From positions 1-32,774 of the forward strand of contig CAZVRW010000033.1 in assembly GCA_964630265.1 (NCBI GenBank): 32,774 nt of DNA. Reading direction: 5' to 3'. The notes beneath the pieces are model-generated. The model was given only the letters and a program-made list of their open reading frames with translations. It was not told where the DNA came from and searched no databases. This DNA comes from CAZBWP01 sp964630265 (lineage in GTDB: Bacteria; Pseudomonadota; Alphaproteobacteria; Rhodospirillales; Defluviicoccaceae). The position numbers and the translations under genes are program-made. Of this stretch, positions 7,531 to 16,574 are shown piece after piece. Numbering within the stretch: the first letter of the stretch is position 1; each line of letters begins with the position of its first letter.

Positions 7531-8285
7531 GTCGTCTGGTCTGGATCACGGGTGGCGGCAAGGGAATTGGCCGGGCCCTGGCGCTGCGATTGGCGCGAGC
7601 CGGCGACATCGTTGCCGTGAGCGCGCGAACGGCAGCCGATTTGGAGCGGTTGGTGGATGAGGCAGTGGCCTTGACCGGCCGCATCATCGCCTTTCCCCTG
7701 GACGTCACCGATGAACCGGCGGTCGCCGCCACCGTTGCCGCGATCGAAAAGGACCTGGGACCGATCGACGTGGCCGTGCTGAACGCCGGCACGCACATCC
7801 CGGTCGATGCCGACGACCTGAGCAGCGCGCCGTTTCGGAAATTGCTCGATGTTAATGTCATGGGCGTGGTGCATAGCCTGTCCGCGCTGCTGCCGGGACT
7901 TATTGCTCGCCGCGCCGGTCATATCGCCGTTGTCGGATCGGTCGCCGGCTACCGGGGCTTGCCCACCGCCGCGGCCTACGGTGCCTCGAAGGCAGCGGTA
8001 ATCAACATGTGTGAAGCGTTGAAGCCGGAGCTGGATACCCTTGGGGTGCGGTTGACGCTGATCAATCCCGGCTTCGTCAAGACGCCCCTGACCGACAAGA
8101 ACGAGTTCGAAATGCCGTTTCTGATGGAGGTGGACGCGGCAGCCGCGCGAATTGCCGACGGCCTCGATGCACACCGATTTGAGGTTACGTTTCCGCGGCG
8201 TTTCACGTGGATTCTCAAGTTCTTGCGGATGTTGCCGTATTCGATTTACTTCGTGCTTGTCAGACGGCTCGTGAATCGCCGCTGA
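7527..8285 (+). CDS. Short-chain dehydrogenase/reductase, last gene of the sigma-chrR operon
   Basis: NAD(P)-dependent oxidoreductase of 252 residues. It has the cofactor motif TGGGKGIG, the NAG motif (VLNAGTH), the catalytic Ser of VVGSVAGYRG and the YxxxK pair in YGASKAAV. The C-terminus (LRMLPYSIYFVLVRRL) is hydrophobic and basic and may touch membrane, as in SDRs that act on lipids. The start overlaps the previous stop by ATGA. The last 26 bases overlap the convergent DUF3833 gene. An SDR accompanies the same flavoprotein/DUF1365/CFA/DUF3833 set in other proteobacteria, so a shared lipid pathway is likely; the substrate is not known. Confidence 0.9.
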   Translation: MSRLVWITGGGKGIGRALALRLARAGDIVAVSARTAADLERLVDEAVALTGRIIAFPLDVTDEPAVAATVAAIEKDLGPIDVAVLNAGTHIPVDADDLSSAPFRKLLDVNVMGVVHSLSALLPGLIARRAGHIAVVGSVAGYRGLPTAAAYGASKAAVINMCEALKPELDTLGVRLTLINPGFVKTPLTDKNEFEMPFLMEVDAAAARIADGLDAHRFEVTFPRRFTWILKFLRMLPYSIYFVLVRRLVNRR

Positions 8286-8814
8286 AAGCGATGCTCGTGA
8301 GGGGTCGGCCGGTCGCGGCTTGGTGTGTATCATGCAGGTCCGCAGGCTGCTTCTTGAACGCGATCGTCACCTGACCGACGGTCAGGCCGAATTTACTGAC
8401 CGCGGCGCGATTGATAAGCACGTCGTCGGCCTGCAGAAACATCCAATCGTCGAAATTGAGCCGAATTGGACGGCCGTGCACCGTGAGCCGGAGACAATAG
8501 CGCCAGTTGAGCGCGTTGCCGTGGCAAACTCCGGTGGCGACACCGACGACGTCGTCGGCCCGCCCCTCGTAGGTGTGATCGCCCAACTTGGTGATCCGCC
8601 ACACGCGACGTTCACGGGCGCCGTCCGCATAGGCGAAGCGCTCGTCCAGGGTCAGCTCCGTGCCGTCCCACGAGCCATCGATATCCACGACGAACTGCCG
8701 CCGCACCGCGCGCGAGCGGTCCTCGAAAAGGCCCCAGGCGCGGGTCCGGCCGGAAAAATAGTCTTCCAGAATGAGACGCGGCTCCCGGCCGGCAAAGTCT
8801 GTCGGTTTCATCAT
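8260..8814 (-). CDS. DUF3833 lipocalin-like protein
   Basis: A 184-residue beta-rich protein of the DUF3833 family, seen from the FAGREPRLILEDYFSGRTRAWGLFEDR start, RQFVVDIDGSWDG, LDERFAYADG, EGRADDVVG and the end pattern LNFDDWMFLQADDVLINRA. Members are often lipocalin-like; this copy lacks a clear signal peptide. It is the last gene of the five-gene minus-strand operon, and its ATG overlaps the stop of the MFS gene. Its 3' end overlaps that of the plus-strand SDR by 26 bases. The role is unknown; carrying or sensing a modified fatty acid is a reasonable inference from the operon. Confidence 0.88.
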   Translation of the reverse strand: MMKPTDFAGREPRLILEDYFSGRTRAWGLFEDRSRAVRRQFVVDIDGSWDGTELTLDERFAYADGARERRVWRITKLGDHTYEGRADDVVGVATGVCHGNALNWRYCLRLTVHGRPIRLNFDDWMFLQADDVLINRAAVSKFGLTVGQVTIAFKKQPADLHDTHQAATGRPLTSIAFSGDSRAV

Positions 8815-10235
8815 GCCTCACCCTGTTGGCCGGATTCTACTGGCTTGCCTATCGCAGCCCCCGCTACGGCGGCATGCGGCGTCGCCGCTCCGGCGATGTT
8901 TCGGAGGGCCCGCTGCTCCAGGCGCTTGCGGATGATGCCGTGGCGCCGTTCGGTGAGCGGGTGTCGCCACATCAGGACGATGGCAACCAGCTTCAATACG
9001 GTGGGCAGCCCGGCGTAGATCACGGCCAGGGCGAACAAGGCGCTCGGTTCATTCACCTCGCCGATGCGGAAACCGAGCGCTTCTACGGCCGGAAAAGCGA
9101 TGCCGACGGCGGCGGCCAACGCCAATTTCGTCCCCATGCCCCACAAGGCAAAGAACAGGCCGGCCCGCTGTTCGCCCGAATGCAACTCGTCGAGGTCGAT
9201 GACGTCGGCCTGGATCGCCGGCGGCAACGCCAGATCGGCACCGAGCGCCATGCCGGTGAAGAGACAGATAACAAAGAATCCGGCGATGTCGCCCGAATCT
9301 AGCAGCGGCACCCAGATGAAGGCGGCGCAGGCCCCGATCATCGCCAAACTCCAGGTGCGGTGCTTGCCGAACCGGCGGCTGAGGCCGAGCCACAGCGGCA
9401 CGGCCGCCACGCCCGCCAGAAAATACGTGAAGATCAGCACGCCCTGAACGGCGGCGCCGGCCTCGAGCACGTAGGTCATGTAGAGCAGGAACAGCACCGA
9501 CGGGACGCCGTTGGCGAGGCCGTTGATGAACCAGGCGCCGAGCAGGCGCAGGAAGGGCCGATTGCGCAGGATCTGGCGATAGCGGCGCCAGCCGGGCGCC
9601 TGAGCGCTCGTCGCGGCCCGCGCCGCCACCTCGGGCACGCGCAGCAGCAAGGCGGCGATTGTCGGCAGGCCGACGATGATGGCGAGCCAAGCGACGGCGG
9701 CGAGCGCCGCACTTTCGCTGTCGCCGCGCTCGATCATCAGCGCCGGCAAGGCGCTGCCGGCGAGCACGCCGAAGATCTGCGCCGCCTCGCGAGCCCCGGT
9801 GATGCGCGTGCGCCCGTGATAGTCGCCGGACAGCTCAGCGCCCCAGGCGGTATAGGGCACGGCAATCAGGGTCCAGCCCAGGTAAAGCAGCATCGCCCAG
9901 CCGATCAGATAGCCGATCGAGACCGCGTCCGGCGGCTGGAACAGCGCGACGAGCGCCGCGCCGGCAAGCACCGCTCCGACGGCGATCCACGGCTTGCGGC
10001 GGCCGATCCGAAGCCGCAGCCGGTCGCTGGCGATGCCGACCGCTGGATCGGTAACGACGTCGACCAAGCGCGCGACCAGCAGCGCCGCACCGGTGGCGGT
10101 CAGCCCCAGGCCGAGCGTCTCGGCGTAGAACTTCGGAAGATAGACGTAGGCGGGGATGGTCGGCAGGGCCAGGACGAACGCCGGCAGGGCATAGAGCGCC
10201 AGGACGCGGCGGGCGAGCGGAGACTCGGCGGACAC
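8811..10235 (-). CDS. MFS transporter, GPH (MelB-like) type
   Basis: A 474-residue membrane carrier with about twelve hydrophobic segments. The signature after the second helix (DPAVGIASDRLRLRIGRRKPWI) is that of the glycoside-pentoside-hexuronide/MelB branch of the major facilitator superfamily. The start is GTG 10235, nine bases after the methyltransferase stop. Relatives are usually called sugar:cation symporters, but this operon variety travels with fatty-acid-modifying genes, so a lipid or lysophospholipid substrate is at least as likely. That is inference; nothing in the sequence identifies the cargo. Confidence 0.9.
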   Translation of the reverse strand: MSAESPLARRVLALYALPAFVLALPTIPAYVYLPKFYAETLGLGLTATGAALLVARLVDVVTDPAVGIASDRLRLRIGRRKPWIAVGAVLAGAALVALFQPPDAVSIGYLIGWAMLLYLGWTLIAVPYTAWGAELSGDYHGRTRITGAREAAQIFGVLAGSALPALMIERGDSESAALAAVAWLAIIVGLPTIAALLLRVPEVAARAATSAQAPGWRRYRQILRNRPFLRLLGAWFINGLANGVPSVLFLLYMTYVLEAGAAVQGVLIFTYFLAGVAAVPLWLGLSRRFGKHRTWSLAMIGACAAFIWVPLLDSGDIAGFFVICLFTGMALGADLALPPAIQADVIDLDELHSGEQRAGLFFALWGMGTKLALAAAVGIAFPAVEALGFRIGEVNEPSALFALAVIYAGLPTVLKLVAIVLMWRHPLTERRHGIIRKRLEQRALRNIAGAATPHAAVAGAAIGKPVESGQQGEA

Positions 10236-10244
10236 GGGCGCCGG

Positions 10245-11468
10245 TCAGTCGCGAACGACGAGATAATGACCGACGTCGAGCGGCCCCAAGCGAAAGCCCG
10301 CCTCGCAGTAGGCGAGATAGAACTCCCACATGCGTTTGAAGCGCGCATCGAAGCCGAGCGGCCGGATCTCCGGCCAGGCGCGCTGAAACCGTCGGTTCCA
10401 ACGCGTCAGGGTTTCCGCGTAGTCAAGGCCGAAGGTCTCGGCGCCAGCCAAGTTTAGCCCCGCGCCGGCGATGGCGCGCGACAAGGCCGACGGTGACGGC
10501 AGCATGCCACCCGGAAAGATGTAGCGCTGGATGAAGTCGGCGCCCTTGCGATAGCGCTCGAAGCGGTCGTCGGCGATGGTGATGATCTGCAAGCCGGCGC
10601 GGCCGCCGGGCACGAGCCGGTCGCGGACGACGTCGAAGAAGGTCGACCAGTACTGTTCGCCGACGGCCTCGAACATTTCGATCGACGCGATCCGATCGAA
10701 AGTGCCCTCGATCTGCCGATAGTCGCGGAAGACCACGTCGACGCGGTCCTCCAGACCGGCCGCGGCCAGGCGCTGGCGGGCATGGACGAACTGCTCGCGC
10801 GACAGCGTCACGGCAGTGACGTGACACCCATACTCGCGCGCCGCGACCTCGGCGAAGCCGCCCCAGCCGCAGCCGATCTCGAGCACCCGGTGGCCGGGAC
10901 GCAGGCCGAGCCGATCGGCCAAGCGCCGGTATTTCAGCAGTTGCCCCTGTTCGAGGGAGAGTCCCGGCTGAGGGAACATGGCGGCGGAGTAGGTCATCCC
11001 CGGATCCAGCCAACGCGCATAGAAGGCGTTGCCGAGATCGTAATGATAGGCGATGTTACGGCGACTGCCGCGACGGGTGTTGGCGCGGGCCGCATGGATC
11101 AGCCGGTCGCGCAGCTGCGCCCAGCGGGAGGCGCGCACGACGCCGCCCAGTGCCTGTTCGTTCGCGGCGCAGAGGGCGAGCAGGCTCGACAGATCGGGCG
11201 TCGTCCAATCCCCGTCCATGTAGGCTTCGGCGAAACCGGTGGTGCCGCCGGTGACCAGCCGCCGCATCACCCGCCAGCGGCGCACGTCGATCACCGCGGT
11301 GAGCGGCGAGGGCTCGGAGCCATGCACCACGCGTGTCGCGCCGTCGGGCAGAACCAGCGTCAGCCGGCCGCGCTGCAAGTGCCCCGCGAGGCGCGCCAGG
11401 ATGGCGGACGCGGGAGCGAAGACGGCCAGCGGTCCGAGACCGAGGCTCGAGGTGCGTGAATCTGTCAT
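10245..11468 (-). CDS. Cyclopropane-fatty-acid-synthase-like SAM methyltransferase
   Basis: A 407-residue SAM-dependent enzyme that methylates or cyclopropanates unsaturated acyl chains in membrane phospholipids. The SAM motif is VLEIGCGWGG (195-204); family motifs include HYDLGNAFYARWLDPGMTYS, the YSAAMFP region, EMFEAVG and the FIFPGG-like YIFPGGMLPS. In R. sphaeroides a homologue in an RpoE-controlled cluster takes part, as I recall, in making methylated or furan fatty acids (the Ufa set), so the product may not be a cyclopropane. ATG 11468 overlaps the DUF1365 stop (ATGA). It belongs to the operon led by the flavoprotein gene. Confidence 0.95.
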   Translation of the reverse strand: MTDSRTSSLGLGPLAVFAPASAILARLAGHLQRGRLTLVLPDGATRVVHGSEPSPLTAVIDVRRWRVMRRLVTGGTTGFAEAYMDGDWTTPDLSSLLALCAANEQALGGVVRASRWAQLRDRLIHAARANTRRGSRRNIAYHYDLGNAFYARWLDPGMTYSAAMFPQPGLSLEQGQLLKYRRLADRLGLRPGHRVLEIGCGWGGFAEVAAREYGCHVTAVTLSREQFVHARQRLAAAGLEDRVDVVFRDYRQIEGTFDRIASIEMFEAVGEQYWSTFFDVVRDRLVPGGRAGLQIITIADDRFERYRKGADFIQRYIFPGGMLPSPSALSRAIAGAGLNLAGAETFGLDYAETLTRWNRRFQRAWPEIRPLGFDARFKRMWEFYLAYCEAGFRLGPLDVGHYLVVRD

Positions 11469-12304
11469 GTGGAAGCATTCGCTGTTTCGGGGTGTGTCTG
11501 ATCGGGCGGCGTGACGATCGTCACGCTCTCGGCGGGCGGCGTCGGTCGGCGCTCCAGGCGGAGGCCCTTGCGCCATAGCCGCAGCGCCTCCCAGTGGATG
11601 CCGGCGATCACCTTGAGGGTCATCAGCGGATAGCGGAAAAACGCGCGCATCAACGCGCCATCGGAGAGCGGGCCGTGGGCGCCGCGGAAACCGGCGTGCA
11701 GGATCAGGCCATCGTCGTCCACATAGTTGACGACCACCTCGACGGTGTCGTCGGGTGGCGTGACCCGGAAGCGGTAACCGCCATGCGTGTCGTTGAACGG
11801 CGACACGTAGAGCCGTTTGGCGCAGGCCTGCCGTACCACGCGGGCGTCGGTGGCGCCGGCTGCCGCATCGGTCGGCTCGGCCACCGGAATCACATAGCTG
11901 TGGCGCTCCCCGAAGGTGTTGTTCACCTCGTAGACGATGGCGCCCAGGCTCTCGTCGCCGCGATGGCAAAAATAGACGGTGAGCGGATTAAAGACGTAGC
12001 CGAGGATGCGCGGGTAGCAGAGCACCTGAATTCGACCGCCCTCCGTGGGGAGGCCCGCGGCCGAAAGTTGTCGGCCGAGCCAGGCGCGCAGGTCACCGCC
12101 GTCGCCCGGCCCGTGATCGCGGTCATGGAAGGAGAACAGGTTGAATGCGTTGTGCGAGAACAGTCGTAGGCGCCGACCGGTGGCGGCGAGATCGTCCAGA
12201 TCGAGCAGCAGTGAGAATACCCGGTAGGCGAGGCTGTGCCGTCGCGGCCGCACGCGATGGTGCACCACCCGACCGTAGTAGACGGCGCCGGTCGCTGTCG
12301 TCAT
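11465..12304 (-). CDS. DUF1365 family protein
   Basis: A 279-residue protein of the DUF1365 (COG3496) family. It shows the family's N-terminal YYGRVVHHRVRPRRHSLAYRV, RIQVLCYPRILGYVFNPLTV and the FHVSPF-like RLYVSPFNDTHGGYRFRV. ATG 12304 overlaps the preceding flavoprotein stop and the stop overlaps the methyltransferase start. The family is almost always found with the flavoprotein and the CFA-like enzyme, which argues for joint work on acyl chains. Its own chemistry is not established to my knowledge. Confidence 0.95.
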   Translation of the reverse strand: MTTATGAVYYGRVVHHRVRPRRHSLAYRVFSLLLDLDDLAATGRRLRLFSHNAFNLFSFHDRDHGPGDGGDLRAWLGRQLSAAGLPTEGGRIQVLCYPRILGYVFNPLTVYFCHRGDESLGAIVYEVNNTFGERHSYVIPVAEPTDAAAGATDARVVRQACAKRLYVSPFNDTHGGYRFRVTPPDDTVEVVVNYVDDDGLILHAGFRGAHGPLSDGALMRAFFRYPLMTLKVIAGIHWEALRLWRKGLRLERRPTPPAESVTIVTPPDQTHPETANAST

Positions 12305-13671
12305 GCGGCGTAATCCAGGGCTACCGGCGCCGGCAGACAAATGCGGTCGGACTCGCCGGCCACCGTCCACGGGCGCCGGCCACCGCCGAGCGCCTCGGCC
12401 ACTGCCAGCCCTGCCTGCAACGCATCCTCGTGGAAGCCGGCCCCGAAGTAGCTGCCGCAGAACCAGGTGTTGCGAGCCCCCTGCAGCCGCCATAGCGACC
12501 GCTGGGCCCGCCCGGCGGCGAGGTCGAAGGTGGGGTGGTCGTAATCGAAGGTGCGGAGCACGGTTTCGGGTGCGATCTCGCGGTGCGGGTTCAGCGTGAC
12601 GAACAGCGGCACGCGTGCATCCAGGCTCTGCAGGCGGTTCATCCAGTAGGTGACGCAGACCGCGTCGTCGCCGCCGGCGTTTCGGCCGCGCAGGTAATTC
12701 CAGCTCGACCAGACGCCGCGTCGCCGCGGCATCAGCGCCGGATCTTGATGCAGGACGGCGCGGTTGCGCGCATAGGCAAAGGCGCCCAGCAGCGCGCGCT
12801 CGTCCAAGCTCGGATCATCGAGCACGTCCAGCGCCTCGTTGGCATGGGCGGCGATGACCACGTGATCGTGGTGCGCCACCTCCCCCGAGGCCAATCCAAG
12901 AGCCACACGGCCGCCGGCGCGGTGGATCCTGGCGATGGGGGCGGCCGTGCGGATGCGATCGGCGAAGGGCGCGCTGAGGCGCCGAACGTACTCGCGGCTG
13001 CCACCGGCGACGGTGCGCCAACGCGGCCGGCCGCGCACCTGCATCAGGCCGTGGTTCATGCAGAAGCGGACGAACGCGGCCGCCGGATAGGCGCGCATGT
13101 CGGCCACGGGCGTCGACCAGATGGCGGCGGCCATGGGCAACAGATGATCGGTGATGAACGCGGGCCCATAGCCGCCGCGCACCAACATGTCACCGAGACT
13201 CAACTCGGCCAGCGAAGCGTCTGCCAGCAATGCGGCGCCGTCGCGATAGAAGCGCAGCGTGTCGCGAAGCATGCTGTAAAAGCGCGGCCGCACCAGGTTG
13301 CGGCGCTGGGCGAACAGGCCCGCGAGGCCACTGCCACTGTATTCCAGGCCCCCGTCGTCGACGGAGGCGGCGAACGACATGTCGCTCGGCTCGGTCGGCA
13401 CCTCCAGGTGATCGAACAGGGCGACCAGGTTCGGATAGTTCACTTCGTTGTAGACGATGAATCCGGTGTCGACCGGAACGGGACCGTCCGGGCCCGCCAC
13501 CTCTACCGTGTTGGTATGGCCGCCGACGCGCTCGTTCTTCTCGTAGACCGTGACGCGGTGACGATGGCTGAGCAGCCAAGCGGCGGAAAGGCCGGCGATG
13601 CCGGTGCCGACGATGGCGATATCGAGACCTGGAGGGACGGCGGGGAATGCGAGCGCGGCGTCGAAAGGCAT
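12301..13671 (-). CDS. FAD-dependent oxidoreductase of the amine-oxidase fold (COG2907 type)
   Basis: A 456-residue flavoprotein. The dinucleotide motif is IAIVGTGIAGLSAAWLLSHR (about 18-37), followed by VYEKNERVGGHTNTV; DTGFIVYNEVNYPNL and CGSYFGAGFHEDALQAG are family marks. Relatives next to CFA-like methyltransferases may desaturate or oxidise acyl chains; R. sphaeroides UfaD is, as I recall, such a protein. First gene of the minus-strand operon, with GAAGGT before ATG 13671 and the putative ECF promoter at 13732-13705. Confidence 0.93.
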   Translation of the reverse strand: MPFDAALAFPAVPPGLDIAIVGTGIAGLSAAWLLSHRHRVTVYEKNERVGGHTNTVEVAGPDGPVPVDTGFIVYNEVNYPNLVALFDHLEVPTEPSDMSFAASVDDGGLEYSGSGLAGLFAQRRNLVRPRFYSMLRDTLRFYRDGAALLADASLAELSLGDMLVRGGYGPAFITDHLLPMAAAIWSTPVADMRAYPAAAFVRFCMNHGLMQVRGRPRWRTVAGGSREYVRRLSAPFADRIRTAAPIARIHRAGGRVALGLASGEVAHHDHVVIAAHANEALDVLDDPSLDERALLGAFAYARNRAVLHQDPALMPRRRGVWSSWNYLRGRNAGGDDAVCVTYWMNRLQSLDARVPLFVTLNPHREIAPETVLRTFDYDHPTFDLAAGRAQRSLWRLQGARNTWFCGSYFGAGFHEDALQAGLAVAEALGGGRRPWTVAGESDRICLPAPVALDYAA

Positions 13672-13704
13672 ATTGACCTTCGTTCTTGTCTGGTTACCGG
13701 CAGC

Positions 13705-13732
13705 TTTACGCCCGAACTCCGGTGCCGGATCA
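13705..13732 (-). promoter_or_regulatory. Putative ECF promoter of the flavoprotein-CFA operon
   Basis: On minus, TGATCC (13732-13727), a 16-base spacer and CGTAAA (13710-13705). The predicted start near 13698 leaves a leader of about 27 bases that contains the ribosome site. This is the cleanest copy of the motif shared by six units here. Confidence 0.7.
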
Positions 13733-13758
13733 AGCCTGATCGTGAAAGCATGGCGGAC

Positions 13759-15484
13759 TTAGGCCGGCTCGATGATCGCGCGTAAGCTGTCCAGCGTGTC
13801 GGCTTCGGCGGCCGGTTTGTCCCAGCGGATGCGGTGAACCCGCGGAAATCGCATCGCCACCCCGGACTTGTGGCGGCGCGAGGCCTGTAGGGAATCGAAG
13901 GCGATTTCCAGGACCAGACCGGCCGCGACGGCGCGCACCGGGCCATAGCGTTCGACAGTATTGTTGCGCACCCAGCGATCGAGCTGCAGCAGTTCGGCGT
14001 CGGTGAAGCCGAAGTAGGCCTTGCCCACCGGCACCAGCTCCGGCGCCCCATCGTCGCCATCGCGCCAGCAGCCGAAGGTGAAGTCCGAATAATAGGACGA
14101 GCGCTTGCCGTGGCCCCGCTGGGCGTACATCAGCACGCAGTCGGCGGTGAGCGGGTCGCGCTCGCCGGGCGGCAGGTCCATCGTCAGCTCATCCACCTGC
14201 ACGAGGTCGGAGTAGGCGACATCCGAAAGGTCCGCTCCCGCGNNNNNNNNNNGCGTAGATCAGCACGCAATCGGCGGTCAGCGGGTCGCGCTTCCACTTG
14301 AACCACGGCCCCTTCGGCCGGCCGGCGACGTACGGGTCGCCACGGCGCTTCAGCATCAATCCCTCGATCCCGGCGGCGCGGGTGCCCTCGCGGATCCGCT
14401 GCAGCGCCGGCCAGTCGTCGAACCGCAGCAGCGGCGACAGGTCCATGCGGCCGGGGCGGACTGCGGCGAACCAGCTCTCCAGGCAGCGCCGCCGGTCGGC
14501 GAACGGCAGCGGCCGCACGTCCGCGCCCTGCTGATCGAACAGGATGTCGTAGAGGCGGACGTACGCCGGAAAGCGCTCCTGCAACGCTGTGGAGACGGTC
14601 TTGCGGCCGAGGCGTTGTTGCAGGTCGTTGAACGGCGCCACGACGCCGTCGCGCGCCACCAGAAGCTCGCCATCGAGGACGCCGTCGAAGGTCAGGTGCC
14701 GCGTCACGTCGGGAAACGCCGACGAGATGTCATCGCCGGTGCGCGAAAAGATGCGGCCGCTGCCGCCGCGCGCCACCACCTGCACGCGGATGCCGTCCCA
14801 CTTCCATTCGGCGACGTACTGGCTGGGGTCGAGCGCGCTCATGTCGGTCTCGGCCAGCGGATGGGCCAGCATCAGCGGCCGGAAGCCGAGCGCGTCGGTG
14901 ATCGCGGGCGGCCCGGCGCGGCCGTCGAGCCAAGCGAACAGGTCGCCGTAGGGGGGCGTGAGGCCGTGCCACAACTCCTCGATCGCCGCCACCGCGACGC
15001 CCCCATGGCTGGCGGCGGCGGTCTTGGCGAGGCGGGCGGACACGCCGACGCGCAGACCGCCGGTGATCAGCTTGAGCAGGGCATAGCGACCGCTGGCGTC
15101 GAGGCCGTCCAGCCACGCCGCAAGCTGAGACGGAACTTGGCATTTACCCATGGTCGCCAGCGTCTCGATCACCGTTGCCAGCCGCGGCGGGTCGGTCGCG
15201 GCCGACGTCGGCGGCGCCGGCCAGATCAACGCCACGGTCTCGGCCAGATCGCCGACGAAATCGTAGGAGAGGGCGAACAGCGTCGGATCGGCGCGCGTCG
15301 CCGCCAGCTCGCGGATCAGCGCCGGCTTGGCGTGCGGGAAGGTCAGCGCGCCGGTCAGGGCCGCCAGCCCCCAGCCGCGGTCGGGATCGGGGGTCTCCCG
15401 CAGATAACGCTCGATCAGCCGCAGCTTGACGGACCGCTGCGGCGTGAACGCCAGACGCTCCAGCAGGGCCGAGAACGCTTTCAC
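13759..15484 (-). CDS. ATP-dependent DNA ligase of the ligase-associated repair module (interrupted by assembly gap)
   Basis: Seals nicks using ATP; the nucleophile is Lys228 in EWKWDGIR. Other motifs seen are the N-terminal domain (residues 1-200), the RIFSRTGDD region, FDGVLDGELLVA, IEGLMLKRRGDPYVAGR and WFKWKRDPLTAD. The C-terminal OB-fold part is on the other side of the 10 N at 14243-14252 (SSYYSDFTFGCW and MRFPRVHRIRWDKP). GTG 15484 overlaps the exonuclease stop. Across the gap the phrase RDPLTADCVLxYA appears on both sides, so the reading frame and the true sequence there cannot be trusted. I take the gene to be intact in the organism. Module partners are the exonuclease, the DEXH helicase and PdeM. 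Confidence 0.9.
14123..14163. repeat. Near-duplicate of 14253-14293 beside the assembly gap
   Basis: These 41 bases match 14253-14293 at all but four positions. Both encode RDPLTADC and the residues after it in the ligase. They probably reflect two contig ends that overlap the same locus imperfectly rather than a true duplication. Confidence 0.6.
14243..14252. other. Scaffold gap (10 N)
   Basis: Ten unknown bases inside the ligase gene. The round number suggests a placeholder, so the real distance may differ and may even be negative (an overlap). Confidence 0.95.
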
Positions 15485-16497
15485 GTGTCGCCGTCGTCCT
15501 CGTAGCCGGTGAGCGACAGGGCGGCGGCGCAAAGACCGGTGCCGCGTGCCCAGTGGACGAGGGCATCCTCGCGGCCGTGGGTGACCAGCACGGTGGGTGC
15601 GGCGACCTCGACCACCGTCCGGGTGAGTTCGTCCCAGTCGGCGTGATCGGAAATCACCAAGGGCAGTTCGACGCCACGCTGCCGCGCCCGTTGCCGCACC
15701 GCCATCCAGCCGGAGGCCATGGCGACGACCGGATCGGGGAACGCCCGCGCCCAGGAGTCGGTCAACGCCGACGGCGGGCAGAGCACGATTTCGCCCCGCA
15801 GGGTGCGACGCGCGGCGCCGCTGGCATAGGGCAGGTCACCGAGGGCGATCCCTTCCGCTTCATACAGTTGGCAGAGGGCCCTGAGGGCGCCGTGGACCCA
15901 GATCGGCCGGTCCCAGCCGGCGGCGCGGAGCAGCCGGATCAGCCGCTGGCACTTGCCCAGCGCATAGACGCCGACCAGGTGGCAGCGCTCGGGAAACAGG
16001 CGCACCGAGGCCAGCAGCTTCTCGACCTCGCCGGTGTCGGGTGGGTGGCGGAACACCGGCAGGCCGAAGGTCGCCTCGGTAATGAACACGTCGCAGGGCA
16101 CCACCTCGAAGGCGGCGCAGGTGGGGTCCTCGCGGCGCTTGAAGTCGCCGGAAATGATGACGCGCTGGCCGGCGTGCTCGAGGATCACCTGGGCGCTGCC
16201 GAAGATATGGCCGGCCGGGGCGAAGCGGACAGAGACGTCGCCAATGCGCGTCTCGGCGCCGTAGGGCGGCGTCGCGAAGGTTTTCGCTGCGTCGGCCCCA
16301 TAGCGGGCGTGCATGATGGCCGCGGTCCCGGGAGTCGCCAGCACGGCCACGTGCCCGGGACGGGCGTGGTCGGCGTGGCCGTGGGTGATCACCGCGCGCG
16401 GCACCGGACGGATCGGATCCACCCAGAAATCGCCGGGGACGCAATAGAGCCCCCGGTCCACGGCCTTGAGCCACGTCGGCAGGATGCCGCTGGTCAC
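15481..16497 (-). CDS. Ligase-associated DNA damage response exonuclease (metallo-beta-lactamase fold)
   Basis: A 338-residue nuclease of the metallo-beta-lactamase/beta-CASP class (SNM1-like). The metal-binding motif is THGHADHA (38-45), followed by His97 in AGHIFGS, Asp118 in ISGDFKR and a late His in VISDHADWDEL. It should trim DNA ends before sealing by the ligase, whose GTG overlaps its stop. Start is GTG 16497 with AAGGA about eleven bases upstream. The helicase gene is divergent, 77 bases away. Confidence 0.93.
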   Translation of the reverse strand: MTSGILPTWLKAVDRGLYCVPGDFWVDPIRPVPRAVITHGHADHARPGHVAVLATPGTAAIMHARYGADAAKTFATPPYGAETRIGDVSVRFAPAGHIFGSAQVILEHAGQRVIISGDFKRREDPTCAAFEVVPCDVFITEATFGLPVFRHPPDTGEVEKLLASVRLFPERCHLVGVYALGKCQRLIRLLRAAGWDRPIWVHGALRALCQLYEAEGIALGDLPYASGAARRTLRGEIVLCPPSALTDSWARAFPDPVVAMASGWMAVRQRARQRGVELPLVISDHADWDELTRTVVEVAAPTVLVTHGREDALVHWARGTGLCAAALSLTGYEDDGDT

Positions 16498-16574
16498 GGG
16501 TGTTCGATCCTTCGATCCGGCCGTCGTCGACGATCGACGCTGACGGCCCGTCTGCTCCTCCTATCTAAATCCCC

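Noticed and set aside
16498..16574. ECF motif or SOS box between exonuclease and helicase genes; a tandem TTCGATCC at 16503-16518
   Set aside because: There is no CGTA at the right distance, and the spacing does not fit the alphaproteobacterial GTTC-N7-GTTC LexA box; the tandem 8-mer is too short to interpret.
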